From contig NZ_JADYVX010000036.1 of NCBI RefSeq assembly GCF_020194175.1, positions 1-64,000 of the forward strand: a DNA stretch of 64,000 bases, given 5' to 3'. Shown one piece after another: positions 1 through 9,113 of the stretch. Within the stretch, counting starts at the first letter, position 1, and the number at the start of each line of letters is the position of its first letter. Under the pieces are notes generated by a model. That model saw only the letters and a list, made by a program, of their open reading frames with translations. It was not told where the DNA came from and ran no database searches. The position numbers were made by a program, and so were the translations under genes. This stretch comes from Bradyrhizobium sp. BRP22. GTDB lineage: Bacteria > Pseudomonadota > Alphaproteobacteria > Rhizobiales > Xanthobacteraceae.

Positions 1-103
1 TGCTGCTGCTGTCATTCATGGAGTCCTCGCAAAGAGCCTGTTTGCGGCATTCCGCGTCCACCAAACAGCGGCTCAGCGCGATGCCATGACGGTTATAATA
101 TAA

Positions 104-119
104 AATTACGATCGTAATT
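104..119. repeat. 16-bp perfect palindrome with TTACGATCGTAA core
   Basis: AATTACGATCGTAATT is self-complementary over all 16 bases. Its 12-base centre recurs in a second perfect palindrome at 13553-13568. It lies in the intergenic stretch left of the IS1182-type element and could be an operator for a dimeric regulator. No regulator can be assigned. Positions 1-208 otherwise show no gene. Confidence 0.5.
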
Positions 120-208
120 CAATAAGGGTGTCCGCCTTCTCTGGACACATGAGCGTGAGGTGTTGACGGGTTGGACGAGAGGCCAATCAGGAAGAAGATG
201 TCCGCTTC

Positions 209-1770
209 GGGTCTTGGCCGTGTAAAACACGATTTCCAAGGCGATCTGTCGGAAGCCATGACCAACTTGGTCTCAGGCCGCGATCGCAGCCATCAGCGGC
301 CTGACCCCGACGATGTTCAGGACCCGTGGCGGATTGTAGGCCAGGACGGAGAGTGCCATTTCGGCGGCTACTTTCGGAAGCGTTTTGGTGAGGAAGTGTG
401 TCGCTCCCATGCGGGCTTTCATGGTGCCGAACGGATGCTCGACGGTCTCTCGGCGCTGGCGCATGGCTTCTGGATTTGCATCAAGGCGCTGCTGGACAGC
501 TTCGAGCAGATGCTCATGCTCCCATCGCGGAATCCGCCGCTCTGGCCCCGTCGTGCACTGGGATTTGAGCGAACAATTCTGACAGGCTGTGGTCCAGTAG
601 CGCCGCATCCTCTTACCATCTTCCTCATGCGTGAAGCGATAAGGCAACTGTTCCCCAGCTGGACAGCGATAGGCGTCCGCCTCTGGCAAATAGACAAAGT
701 CCTGCTTGCTGAAGCGCTCCGTCTGACTTGGCACCCGACGTCTGCGGCTTGGGTAGCGTCACCGCAATGCCGGCCTCGTGACAGGCGAGGCTCTCCGGGC
801 TGCTGAAGTAGCCACGATCGGCTACAGCTTCGAGCGTCTCCGTCTGGAGAACGGCCTTCGCCTGCTTGGCCATATTGGTGAGTTGCGCCCGATCCGAGCC
901 GCTGTTCGTCACCTCATGCGCCACAATCAGATGGTGCTCGGTGTCAACGGCGACCTGCACGTTGTAGCCGACAACGCCGGAGCCGTGGCCGCTCGTTGCC
1001 ATCGAACGGCTGTCGGGATCGATCAGGGAGATTTGCTGATCGGGCGAAGCAAGCATCTGCTTCTCGTAGACAGCAAGCTTGCCCATTTCCTCCTTCAGCT
1101 TCGTCAGCTTTTCGGAAAGCCTCGTCACCTTCGCGGCCAACGCCTCGGTCGGCTCCTGTCGGTCGGCCGTGTCAAGTTGGCTCAGATAGCGCGCGACGCT
1201 CTCCTCCAGTTGCGCACGCCGTCGCTCCAACTTCGCCCGTGTGAAGTTCTTGTCCCGGTTGTTCACGGCTTTGAACTTGCTGCCATCGATGGCGACGCTC
1301 CCCGTCGTGAGAAGGCCCATCTCACGGCAGAGTTCGACGAAGCGCGCACATACCTTGCGTAGCGCCAGGCCATTGTCTTTCCGGAAGTCCGCGATCGTCT
1401 TGTGATCAGGAGCGAGCCGACCCAGCAGCCACATCACCTCGACATTGCGTCCGGCTTCTCGTTCGAGCCGCCGGCTCGACTGCACCCGGTTCAGGTAGCC
1501 GTAAATGTAAAGCTTAAGCAGAACCGAGGGGTGGTACGACGGCCGACCAGTCGCCGCCGGCTCCACCCCCTCAAAGCTCATCTCAGCCAAATCGAGCGCA
1601 TCGACAAACGCGTCGATCACCCGAACAGGGTTGCTCTCGTCAATGAAATCATCGAGGCATTCGGGCAATAGCGTCCATTGCCCAAGATCCGCCTCTTCAA
1701 CGAAGCGCCGCATCGATTCCCCCGCAGAATCACAAGAGAATCATAGCAGCGTTTTCACACAGCCAGGGTC
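209..1770 (-). mobile_element. IS1182-family-like insertion sequence
   Basis: A transposase reading frame fills the element. Imperfect terminal inverted repeats can be aligned: the left end reads GGTCTTGGCCGTGTAAAAC (from about 209) and the right end, complemented, reads GACCCTGGCTGTGTGAAAAC (1751-1770), with about 16 of 22 positions matching. The edges are inferred from these repeats. The right end directly adjoins a diverged repeat whose partner is at 62.9 kb, suggesting insertion into or beside an older element. A target-site duplication was not identified. Confidence 0.7.
273..1713 (-). pseudogene. IS1182-family transposase, frameshifted
   Basis: The N-terminal 340 or so residues are read from 1713. 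They contain an N-terminal transposase domain (WTLLPECLDDFI, GRPSYHPSVLLKLYIYGYL), a DDE-type core with VAIDGSKFKAVN, a charged coiled-coil insert around residues 160-220, and the ADRGYFS motif near residue 300. The remaining C-terminal part (FVYLPEADAYRCPAGE, a CxNC zinc-like pair, and HPFGTMKARMG) is in another frame from about 734 to 273. The frame break lies near 720-730, just after the TLPKPQTSGAKS segment. The family normally has one uninterrupted ORF of about 450-500 residues, so this copy has probably been inactivated by a single-base indel. Confidence 0.85.
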
Positions 1771-1863
1771 ACAAGCGGCACGTGATGCCGCGCTGAGCGG
1801 CGTCCGGTGTGGCCTGGTGAGCTGACGTGACGATCTTCGATCTGAATATCGGCAATGGAGCCT
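1768..1863. repeat. diverged repeat, copy 1 (probable older IS remnant)
   Basis: About 96 bp aligns with 62886-62981 in the same orientation. The best block is GCTGAGCGGCGTCCGGT followed a few bases later by GGTGAGCTGACG and GATCTT, flanked by weaker matches. Neither copy contains a usable ORF. The conserved block is most simply the trailing end of an insertion sequence present twice; the IS family is inference only. Confidence 0.6.
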
Positions 1864-1865
1864 AT

Positions 1866-2141
1866 GCCGGGCACCTCGCGAACGAACACTTTGTTGGCTG
1901 CAAGGATCGTTGACTATTTTGAATGAATGAAGATTTCCGAGTTAGACGCCGTGACGAACCCTGATGTACGCGGAAGCGCCCTATTTTCAAGGTTTCCGAG
2001 CACTGCGCGAACAGTTGTGGACGCTTTAGAACGGCGGTGAACAGCCTGGTTGCCGCTTGGGGCCGATTGCCCAGGCTCTCTGCTTAGGGCCTTTCGTTTC
2101 GGTTGGTGGGCAAACCGGTTCATGGGGTGACGACGAACGGG
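1866..2141. other. intergenic, no gene seen
   Basis: This stretch separates the IS remnant from the GMC oxidoreductase gene. Short open frames on both strands have no recognisable domain, no convincing ribosome binding site and unnatural composition. Confidence 0.5.
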
Positions 2142-3653
2142 TCAGAGCTTTCGGCTTAAGGCTTCCGCAACCATGATAGTCGTCAGGTTCGTCGGAGCCG
2201 AGATGATGTCAGGCATGATCGAAGCGTCGATGACGTGCAAGCGGTCTGCTCCACGTACCGCACCGGTTGTATCGACGACGGCGCCAGGGTCCTCGGCGCC
2301 GCCCATCGGGACGGACGAGGTCGGGTGAGAATATCCGTCGACAGAGGCGACCACCGCCGCCTCGAGCGCGGCATCCTCCTCTACGTCCCTGCCAGGCGTC
2401 ATCTCGAGTTCGACCACCTCACTGAACGGCGCCGTTCTTCCGATTTTGCGCGACAGGCGTACGGCTTCCATCATCCGGCGCAGGTCGCTTCGATCCTGGA
2501 AGAAGTTGAAGCGGATGAGCGGCATCGCGCGCGGGTCGCGGCTCGCAAGGCGGATTGAGCCGCGCGATTTGGGAAGCGTGACCGAGCAGGCAAGGACGAT
2601 CGCCCCTCCGGTCGGGCTTTGCGCGGGATCGAAGATGTGCGTAGCGGAAATGTGCAGATCAAGTTCGGCGGGCCCGGCTTCGCTGGACCTGGTCCAGATG
2701 ATCGCGCCCGCAGCCGGCACCATCGACTTGGCTTCCGGGTTCAGCGCATAGACGTTGTAGTAGAATGGATGCTCTTTCAGCCGTTCGCCGACCGGAGCAT
2801 TCACGATGACGGGAATGCCGAGCTCTTGCAGATGCGGGGACGGACCGATCCCCGAGCGCATCAGGATCACCGGGCTGCCATACGCACCGGCCGACAGGAT
2901 CACCTGTCCGGCGGCCATCGTGTCTCCGTTCGCGAGACGAACCCCGGTCGCACGGTGGCCTTCGAAAACGACGCTGTCGACCTCGATGCCGCCCATGATC
3001 GTCAGGTTCGGCCGGCGGCGTACGTCGTCCGTGAGGTAGGCCATGCCGGTGTTGATGCGCGTCCCATCGACCACGTTCAACGGATAAGGTGAGACGCCGT
3101 GCTGCTCCGCGCCGTTGAAGTCGCTGACGCGCGCCAGGCCGCATGATTCGGCGGCGAGCACGAAGGCTCGCATCGAGGGGGTATTCTCCTCCATCGTCCG
3201 CTGGCGGATCGGAAAGGGGCCTGAGCGCCCGTGCCAAGCATCGTCGCCTGTGGGCGTGTTCTCCATCGCCTTGTAGATCGGCAGAACGTCCGCGAAGGAC
3301 CAGCCTTCGAGCCCGTGCGCACTCCAGCGCGCGAAATCGGACGGCCTGGCGCGCATCGCGACCGCGGCATTGACGCCCGAACTGCCGCCGAGCACCTTGC
3401 CGCGAAGCGCCGTCACATCGTGACCAAGTCCGATGTGATCCTGGGTGTGGTAACCCCAATCGTGCGTCTGATCGCCCCCGACGCGGTTCGCGTTCGCGAT
3501 CACGTCCGGGTAGTCCGCGGGCCTGTAGGTCTCACCTGCCTCCAGCAGGAGAACGCGCCTCCCGCGATCCTCGCTGAGGCGGTTCGCGAGCACGGCGCCT
3601 GCGGATCCGCCGCCTACAATGATGACGTCGAACGCTTTGGCCGCACTGGCCAT
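2142..3653 (-). CDS. GMC-family FAD oxidoreductase
   Basis: This is a flavin-dependent alcohol, choline or glucose-type oxidase/dehydrogenase of the glucose-methanol-choline family, 503 residues, about the usual length. The N-terminus has the Rossmann FAD motif VIIVGGGSAGAVLANRL (residues 10-26), followed by the GMC signature region GGSSGVNAAVAMR. Near the C-terminus the catalytic His sits in SHPTSSVPMGG, and the second active-site residue is the Asn of PTNLTTIMVAEA. The start at 3653 is preceded by AGGAAAAGGAAA; the frame extends 100 codons upstream, but that part overlaps the esterase gene and is not protein-like. It lies 43 bp downstream of the esterase gene on the same strand. A shared ester-to-alcohol pathway is inference, and the substrate is unknown. 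Confidence 0.88.
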   Translation of the reverse strand: MASAAKAFDVIIVGGGSAGAVLANRLSEDRGRRVLLLEAGETYRPADYPDVIANANRVGGDQTHDWGYHTQDHIGLGHDVTALRGKVLGGSSGVNAAVAMRARPSDFARWSAHGLEGWSFADVLPIYKAMENTPTGDDAWHGRSGPFPIRQRTMEENTPSMRAFVLAAESCGLARVSDFNGAEQHGVSPYPLNVVDGTRINTGMAYLTDDVRRRPNLTIMGGIEVDSVVFEGHRATGVRLANGDTMAAGQVILSAGAYGSPVILMRSGIGPSPHLQELGIPVIVNAPVGERLKEHPFYYNVYALNPEAKSMVPAAGAIIWTRSSEAGPAELDLHISATHIFDPAQSPTGGAIVLACSVTLPKSRGSIRLASRDPRAMPLIRFNFFQDRSDLRRMMEAVRLSRKIGRTAPFSEVVELEMTPGRDVEEDAALEAAVVASVDGYSHPTSSVPMGGAEDPGAVVDTTGAVRGADRLHVIDASIMPDIISAPTNLTTIMVAEALSRKL

Positions 3654-3696
3654 AACACTTTCCTTTTCCTGATGGATGGCCGACGCGAAGAGCGTG

Positions 3697-4647
3697 TCAT
3701 CGGCCGTCGAGGGCGTTGCGAAGGAATCGAGCGGCGCGGTCGAGCGCGACCCGGCTGCTTTCGAGGTGTACGACGTCGAGCTGAAAGACGTGATGCATCC
3801 CTTCAAAGATCTCGAGATCGATCGAAACGCCGGCCTGCCTCGCGCGGTCCGCATATTGCTTGGCGTCATCGAGCAGGCGTTCGTCAGTACCCACCTGAAT
3901 GAGGAGCGGCGGCAGGCCGCGCAGATCGCCGAAGAGGGGCGAGGCGAGGGCATAGTAGGAATCCGCCGCGCCGAGATACTTACGCGCGCAGTCCTGCAGG
4001 TAATCGTAGCTGATCAACGGATCGGCGACGGCTGGATCCTTCATTGACGCGCCCGTGAAAGCCAGATCCACCCATGGCGAGAAGACCACGCCTGCGATCG
4101 GCGCCGGGCCGTGGGGCTTCTTGATCAACTCCGCCAGCGTCACCAGCGTCAGACCGCCGCCCGCCGAGTCGCCGACGATCGCGATTTGATCGAAGCCTTG
4201 AGCGACCAGCCAACGCCAGGCGGCCATCGCTCTTTCCGGAGCCGCTGGTACTGTGGCTTCCGGAGCCAGTGGGTAGTCGATGACGAGCGCTGGAATCCGC
4301 GCACGGCTGACGATCTGGCTGACGAATCCCCGATATGCCTTTGCGGAGCCCTGCACGTAGCCGCCGCCATGCAGGAACAGGATCGCTCCACCGGGCTCGG
4401 CCTGCTGCGGACGAACCCACCACCCCCGCACGTTGCTTTCATAGACCGCCCCGAGAGTGACATCCCGGGTCAGGGGGCTGGCGGAAATGAAGGCATCGTA
4501 GATCGCCCTCGGCGTCCCGCTCGCCGTCGCCCAGAAGTCGGCGAACCGCTGGCGTAGAACGCGCTCGCGCTTGCGCTCGTCTACCGAAATCTTAATGAAC
4601 TCCATTCTGATCCGCTGATAATCGCGTACTTCGGTGTCTGACATCAC
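3697..4647 (-). CDS. alpha/beta hydrolase, HSL (GDXG) family esterase
   Basis: This carboxylesterase has 316 residues. The oxyanion-hole motif HGGG is at residues 93-96, the nucleophile Ser161 lies in GDSAGGG, the catalytic acid is in GTDERLLDD (about residues 253-261), and the catalytic His is in EGMHHVFQ (about residue 285). These define the bacterial hormone-sensitive-lipase family acting on short-chain or aryl esters. There are two possible adjacent Met starts (4647 and 4644). The gene is upstream of the GMC oxidoreductase on the same strand and about 140 bp from the LysR gene, which may or may not regulate it. No signal peptide is seen, so it is predicted to be cytoplasmic. Confidence 0.88.
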   Translation of the reverse strand: MMSDTEVRDYQRIRMEFIKISVDERKRERVLRQRFADFWATASGTPRAIYDAFISASPLTRDVTLGAVYESNVRGWWVRPQQAEPGGAILFLHGGGYVQGSAKAYRGFVSQIVSRARIPALVIDYPLAPEATVPAAPERAMAAWRWLVAQGFDQIAIVGDSAGGGLTLVTLAELIKKPHGPAPIAGVVFSPWVDLAFTGASMKDPAVADPLISYDYLQDCARKYLGAADSYYALASPLFGDLRGLPPLLIQVGTDERLLDDAKQYADRARQAGVSIDLEIFEGMHHVFQLDVVHLESSRVALDRAARFLRNALDGR

Positions 4648-4788
4648 GGGCTTCTGGGTATCGGCCTGCGAGATGAAGCGCGCCTCATCCCCTAAAACGA
4701 TTTTTATTTCGGACTGGATGTAGGAGAGAAGGCCGTCGGCCGAACAGACGTCAAATATCGAACCTAGCGTCCAATGAGCTGGACGATC

Positions 4789-5709
4789 TTACATCAGAAC
4801 GGCTTTCGGAAACTCAGTCGCGAGATGATCAAGGAAGGCACGAACCGACGGTAGCAGCCCTTGCCTGTACGGAATGAGCGCGGTGATCGTGGAGTCGCCC
4901 GCGATCCAGGTCGGCAGCACCCGTCGCAGCGCTCCGGATCTGACCGCCGCGCGGCAGATGTAGCCGGGCAACGCCACGATCCCGAGACCTTTGATCGCCG
5001 CTTCCTGGAGCCCGATCTCGTCATCGCTCAACAGCCGCGGGGTCAGCGGCATCACGAAGTCATTCTTCGCCTGCTTGGCTTGGCGAGCAGGGCGCAATCG
5101 CCAGACCGGGTCGACGCCGGCTCGCATCATGAAGAGCGAGGGATGATCCCGGAGGTCTTGAGGCTTCTGGGGTTCTCCGTTCGCGGCGAGATAGTCGGAC
5201 CCGGCGAACAGGAACCAGGGAGCCGGTGCAAGCGTCCGCTGGACAAGGTTGGAATCGGGCAGCGGGCCGGAATGGGCCCTGATAGCGATATCGAAGTTCT
5301 CTCCCACAATATCGACCGACCGATCGATGGCATGCACGACGATACTGACCTTCGGATACCGGATCAGGAAGTCGCTGATAATGCCGGTCATGGCGAACTG
5401 CATGGTCGCCACGCCTCCGGTGCAGCGTATCGTGCCGCTCGGCTCGCTCAGCCGATGTCGCACGGCATTCTCGGCCAATTCCGCCTCGCGCAACATCGCG
5501 ACCGCGTGCCGATAGAACTCCTCGCCTGCATCGGTCATCCCGAACTTGCGCGACGTGCGGTTAAGCAGGCGTAGGCCGAGATTGCCCTCGAGCTGCTGGA
5601 TGCGGTGGCTGAGCGTCGATTTGGGAGTCCGCAGAGTTCGACTCGCAGCTGTGAAGCCGCCCCGGTCGACCACCTGCACGAATAGAAAAAAATCGTTCAA
5701 ATCCAGCAT
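4789..5709 (-). CDS. LysR-family transcriptional regulator
   Basis: The 306-residue protein starts MLDLNDFFLFVQVVDRGG, typical of the CrgA/AaeR-like LysR branch. The winged helix-turn-helix occupies residues 1-60, with recognition-helix region TPKSTLSHRIQQLE, followed by an effector-binding domain with DIAIRAH and GIVALPGY-type segments. The start at 5709 matches family alignment; a longer frame upstream is less likely. It is divergent from the isochorismatase/SoxC-like operon beginning at 5856, with an imperfect inverted repeat between them, so it is the likely regulator of that operon and probably of itself. Confidence 0.88.
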   Translation of the reverse strand: MLDLNDFFLFVQVVDRGGFTAASRTLRTPKSTLSHRIQQLEGNLGLRLLNRTSRKFGMTDAGEEFYRHAVAMLREAELAENAVRHRLSEPSGTIRCTGGVATMQFAMTGIISDFLIRYPKVSIVVHAIDRSVDIVGENFDIAIRAHSGPLPDSNLVQRTLAPAPWFLFAGSDYLAANGEPQKPQDLRDHPSLFMMRAGVDPVWRLRPARQAKQAKNDFVMPLTPRLLSDDEIGLQEAAIKGLGIVALPGYICRAAVRSGALRRVLPTWIAGDSTITALIPYRQGLLPSVRAFLDHLATEFPKAVLM

Positions 5710-5719
5710 ACGCCACCAT

Positions 5720-5737
5720 CGTCCAACCATTGGGACG
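5720..5737. promoter_or_regulatory. candidate LysR site between divergent genes
   Basis: CGTCCAA-CCA-TTGGGACG forms an inverted repeat with one unpaired base, located between the LysR gene and the isochorismatase-family gene. Its position immediately upstream of the LysR start is typical for autoregulation. Assignment is inferred from position only. Confidence 0.35.
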
Positions 5738-5855
5738 CTGAGTTCGGATTTTGAGGACTTTTGGGCCGATAGTCCAGTGGGTACCTCCGCGCGACACGGC
5801 CGCATTTCGGGCTTCGCACGCTCTGGAAAGCGGATTGGACAACCAGGAGGACTTC

Positions 5856-6473
5856 ATGGCTAACCGCGCCTACGAACCGCTGACGACTGACAACGCTGCC
5901 GTCGTGTTGGTCGACCATCAGATCGGTCTGATGACCGGCGTCCGGGATATCTCGACCGGAGAGCTCAAGCACAACGTGGTGGCGCTCGCTAAGGCGGCCA
6001 AGGCGCTGAAGCTGCCGATCATCGTCACGACGACCGCGCGCGACAGCATGTGGGGACCAACTTTTCCCGAACTCGTCGAAGCATTGCCTGGGGTCGAGAT
6101 CATCGATCGCCCATGGGTGAACGCCTATGACTGCCCCCTCGTCGTCAAAGCTATCGAGGCCACCGGACGGAAGAAGCTGATCTTCGCCGGCATCTCGCTC
6201 GAGGTGTGCGCGGCCTTCCCCGCGATGACCGCCGTGGCGCGTGGACTGGAGGCCTATGTAGCCCTCGACGCGTCCGGAACGTTCAGCGAGACCAAGCGCG
6301 AGGCGGGTTTGCTGCGCATGATGCAGGCGGGTGTCGTCGTGTCCGACTACGCCACGCTCATGGTCGAGATCCTCAAGGACAACAGACGGCCGGAGGCCGG
6401 AGCCGTTTACGGCGCACTCGACATGCCCTGGGCCACGCTCGTCGGTCAGATCGCCAGTGCAATGGGCAAGTGA
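5856..6473 (+). CDS. isochorismatase-family cysteine hydrolase (YcaC-like)
   Basis: The 205-residue protein has the isochorismatase-like fold. The catalytic Asp20 is in VVLVDHQIGL and the nucleophile Cys118 is in AGISLEVCAAF; the position where many members have Lys carries Arg in DRPWVNAYD. The start ATG at 5856 has a perfect AGGAGG five bases upstream, so the extra codons open upstream are not used. Family members hydrolyse amides, ureas or related C-N bonds, but many YcaC-like proteins have no known substrate. It is the first gene of a plus-strand set with the SoxC-like enzyme, 86 bp downstream. Confidence 0.88.
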   Translation: MANRAYEPLTTDNAAVVLVDHQIGLMTGVRDISTGELKHNVVALAKAAKALKLPIIVTTTARDSMWGPTFPELVEALPGVEIIDRPWVNAYDCPLVVKAIEATGRKKLIFAGISLEVCAAFPAMTAVARGLEAYVALDASGTFSETKREAGLLRMMQAGVVVSDYATLMVEILKDNRRPEAGAVYGALDMPWATLVGQIASAMGK

Positions 6474-6559
6474 CAAATCCGAGGCCGAGCGGTTGGACCG
6501 GAGGCGGCGCATCGCAGGAAGCGCGATCGACTAATCGCAAACAACCCAGGAAATCGATA

Positions 6560-7843
6560 ATGACCAATCGGAGCGATATCCCCGTCGAAAAAAGGGGCGC
6601 TAACCATGAGCCGGCCGGCTTCTCGCGCAGGAATTTAATCGCGGCTGCCACGGGCCTGGTCGGGAGCATCGTTGCGGGCCGTGCGACGGCCGATTCGCTT
6701 GCTGATGTGCCGCCCCGCGAGGTTGGCGCTGACCTGGGCGGCCACAGCGAGCGATCGAAATACGTCAAGATCTCCCGCATTCCCGAAGCCGCTCCAGGCA
6801 AGCGCAATGTCGATCCGAGCGATGCGATCAATTCGAAGACGCCGATCGACAAGCTCTTTGGCAGCATCACGCCCTCGGATCTGCACTATGAGCGAAGCCA
6901 TTCCGGTGTGCCCGATCTCGATCCGGTCAAACACCGGCTGCTGGTGCACGGAATGGTGCGGAATCCGTTGGTGTTCAACGTCGACGATCTCAAGGCGATG
7001 CCGTCGGTGTCGCGCGTGGCCTTCATCGAATGCACCGGCAATGGATGGGAGAACTGGAAGAAGGCTGACGAGAACCTCACCGTGCAGAACACGCACGGTC
7101 TGGTCAGCACCAACGAATGGACCGGCGTCCCCCTCAAGTTCCTGATCGATTTGGTCGGCAAGAACCGCAATTCCACCTGGATGCTCGCTGAGGGCGGCGA
7201 CGCCGCGGGGGTCGCCCGCAGCATCCCACTGACGGACGAAATCCTGGACGAGGCGTTCGTGGCCTATGGGCAGAACGGCGAGCCGCTGCGGCCCGCGCAC
7301 GGCTTTCCGATGCGACTGATAATGCCGGGCTTTGAGGGCAACCTGAACATCAAGTGGCTGCGCCGGTTGAAGTTCGGCGATCGGCCCTGGATGACGCGTT
7401 GGGAAACTGCGCGCTACACGCAACTTCGGGCAAACGGCAAAGCCACCCAATTCCAGCTCCGCATGGAAACCAATTCGGTAATCACATCGCCGTCCGGAAC
7501 GATGCTGATAAAGCCCGGCTACCAGCGCGTCACCGGGCTCGCCTGGAGCGGTCACGGCAAGATCGCCAAAGTCGAGGTTTCGACCGATGGCGCCAAGAGC
7601 TGGAAGGAAGCGCAGCTAAATCTGCCGGTATTGCGGAAGGCGCAAACTCGCTTTCAGATGGATTGGATCTGGGACGGTAAGCCGACGAAGATCCTCAGCC
7701 GCGCGACCGACGAAAAGGGCAATGTCCAGCCCGACCGAAAATCCTTCATCGCCGCGATGGGAACCAACGCAATGTTCCACTACAACGCGCTGCAGACCTG
7801 GAGCATCGACGAGACCGGGAGGGTTCGAAATGTCCTCGACTAG
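6560..7843 (+). CDS. soxC: SoxC-like sulfite/sulfane dehydrogenase, molybdopterin subunit
   Basis: The 427-residue protein belongs to the sulfite oxidase family. A twin-arginine signal is visible (FSRRNLIAAATG, residues 21-32), so it should be exported folded to the periplasm. The Mo-coordinating Cys158 is in FIECTGNGWENW, and the SoxC hallmarks HGLVS, PGFEGNLNIKWLRR and SVITSPSG follow. The C-terminal dimerisation domain starts near the LAWSG segment. Known relatives oxidise sulfite or the sulfane sulfur bound to SoxYZ, passing electrons to a cytochrome c. The next gene, overlapping by 14 bp, supplies a cytochrome. No soxXYZAB genes are present here, so a stand-alone sulfite dehydrogenase role is more likely than a full Sox cycle. 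Confidence 0.82.
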   Translation: MTNRSDIPVEKRGANHEPAGFSRRNLIAAATGLVGSIVAGRATADSLADVPPREVGADLGGHSERSKYVKISRIPEAAPGKRNVDPSDAINSKTPIDKLFGSITPSDLHYERSHSGVPDLDPVKHRLLVHGMVRNPLVFNVDDLKAMPSVSRVAFIECTGNGWENWKKADENLTVQNTHGLVSTNEWTGVPLKFLIDLVGKNRNSTWMLAEGGDAAGVARSIPLTDEILDEAFVAYGQNGEPLRPAHGFPMRLIMPGFEGNLNIKWLRRLKFGDRPWMTRWETARYTQLRANGKATQFQLRMETNSVITSPSGTMLIKPGYQRVTGLAWSGHGKIAKVEVSTDGAKSWKEAQLNLPVLRKAQTRFQMDWIWDGKPTKILSRATDEKGNVQPDRKSFIAAMGTNAMFHYNALQTWSIDETGRVRNVLD

Positions 7844-8375
7844 CAAGGCATTGCTTACTGGCGCGATTGCGCTCGCGCTCGTTTCTCCGGTACTTGCATA
7901 CGATTTCGGCCGTCCGGCGACACCCAACGAGATCGCGCTGTGGGACATCGACGTCAGGCCGGACGGCAAAGGACTGCCGCCGGGCAGCGGCACGGTGGCG
8001 CATGGAAAGCAGGTCTTCGCCGACAACTGCGCGGCTTGCCATGGCGACAACGGCGTCGGCGGTATCAAGGACCGTCTCGTCGGAGGGTGGGGCACGTTGG
8101 CTTCGGACGCACCCGTGAAGACCGTCGGCAGCTTCTGGCCCTACGCCACCACGCTGTTCGATTACATTCACAGAGCGATGCCTTATCAGGCACCGGGTTC
8201 GCTCAGCAGCGACGACACCTATGCCGTCGCCGCCTATATCCTTCACTTGAACGATATTTTGCCTCCCGACGGCAAGCTCGATCGCGACAGCCTACCGAAA
8301 ATCAAGATGCCGAACCGTGATGGCTTCGTTCCGGAGCCGGAGTTCGATCCAGCCGAGCTGTTCAGGAAGAAATGA
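7830..8375 (+). CDS. periplasmic monoheme cytochrome c, SoxD-like
   Basis: This 181-residue protein begins with a Sec signal peptide (SKALLTGAIALALVSPVLA). It has one haem c site, CAACH, at residues 67-71, and a probable distal Met in HRAMPYQAPGS. The segment TYAVAAYILHLNDIL resembles the C-terminal part of SoxD. Classical SoxD has two haems and about twice the length, so this is a short form. It starts inside the end of the SoxC-like gene with GGGAGGG as ribosome binding site, indicating translational coupling. Its likely role is electron acceptor of the molybdoenzyme. Confidence 0.82.
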   Translation: MSSTSKALLTGAIALALVSPVLAYDFGRPATPNEIALWDIDVRPDGKGLPPGSGTVAHGKQVFADNCAACHGDNGVGGIKDRLVGGWGTLASDAPVKTVGSFWPYATTLFDYIHRAMPYQAPGSLSSDDTYAVAAYILHLNDILPPDGKLDRDSLPKIKMPNRDGFVPEPEFDPAELFRKK

Positions 8376-8848
8376 AGATAAGCCTTATAAGAACCATCGT
8401 CTTCGTGTTGATCACAACGACCTGGTTGTCAGGAGAGCATGCAATGTGCATCGATGGATTGATCACGCTACACAGCAGCTTTGGCCCCGAAGAAACATTG
8501 AACCGGTTGGAAGCGGAGGTCCGTGCCAGGGGCATGACGGTCTTTAGCCGTATCGATCACGCTGCTGGCGCTACCGCGGTCGGCCTGCGACTGCGGCCGA
8601 CGAATCTTCTGATCTTCGGCGCGGCCAAGGGCGGCACGCCGCTGATGCAATCGGTGCAGACGATCGGAATCGACCTCCCGCTCAGGGCGCTGGTCTGGCA
8701 GGACGAGGCCGGCAAGACCTTCCTTTCTTACAATGACCCGGCCTACATCGCGCATCGGCATGGCATCGGTGAAGCCGCCAATCCTGTCATCGAAGCGATG
8801 TCCGGCGCGCTGAAGGAGATGGCAGCAAAGTCAACAACGGCTCCTTGA
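8372..8848 (+). CDS. DUF302-domain exported protein
   Basis: The 158-residue protein starts with ATGA overlapping the cytochrome stop codon, so it is translationally coupled. Residues 1-25 form a signal peptide. The DUF302 core follows, with ALVWQDEAGKTFLSYNDPAYIAHRHG as the conserved region and the typical ARGMTVFSRIDHAAGA strand. DUF302 proteins often accompany sulfur-oxidation and cytochrome genes, but their biochemical role is not established. It closes the isochorismatase-SoxC-cytochrome operon. Confidence 0.82.
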   Translation: MKISLIRTIVFVLITTTWLSGEHAMCIDGLITLHSSFGPEETLNRLEAEVRARGMTVFSRIDHAAGATAVGLRLRPTNLLIFGAAKGGTPLMQSVQTIGIDLPLRALVWQDEAGKTFLSYNDPAYIAHRHGIGEAANPVIEAMSGALKEMAAKSTTAP

Positions 8849-9113
8849 TGAGCCAAATAGTGGGGCGCGCCTGGTTCGGGAATCTCCGCAGCAATTCAAC
8901 CTCGCTGCCATTTGACTCGCCGAGATGTCTATCCTCGCCGCGCCATCCTGCGGATGCCTGTGCACGCACGTGCAGCACGCACATACGCGGCTCAACAAGA
9001 AACATTACGCGCGTAACCAATTAAGGAGGAACGTACAGGGTTGTGACTTTTGTCGGGTCCGGGGCTCCGCCATCCTCCGCACGCGTCATGGTTTCGGCGA
9101 CGCTGATATCGGG

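Noticed and set aside
1914..2123. Minus-strand 69-codon frame
   Set aside because: No ribosome binding site, no family resemblance and unnatural composition in an intergenic area.
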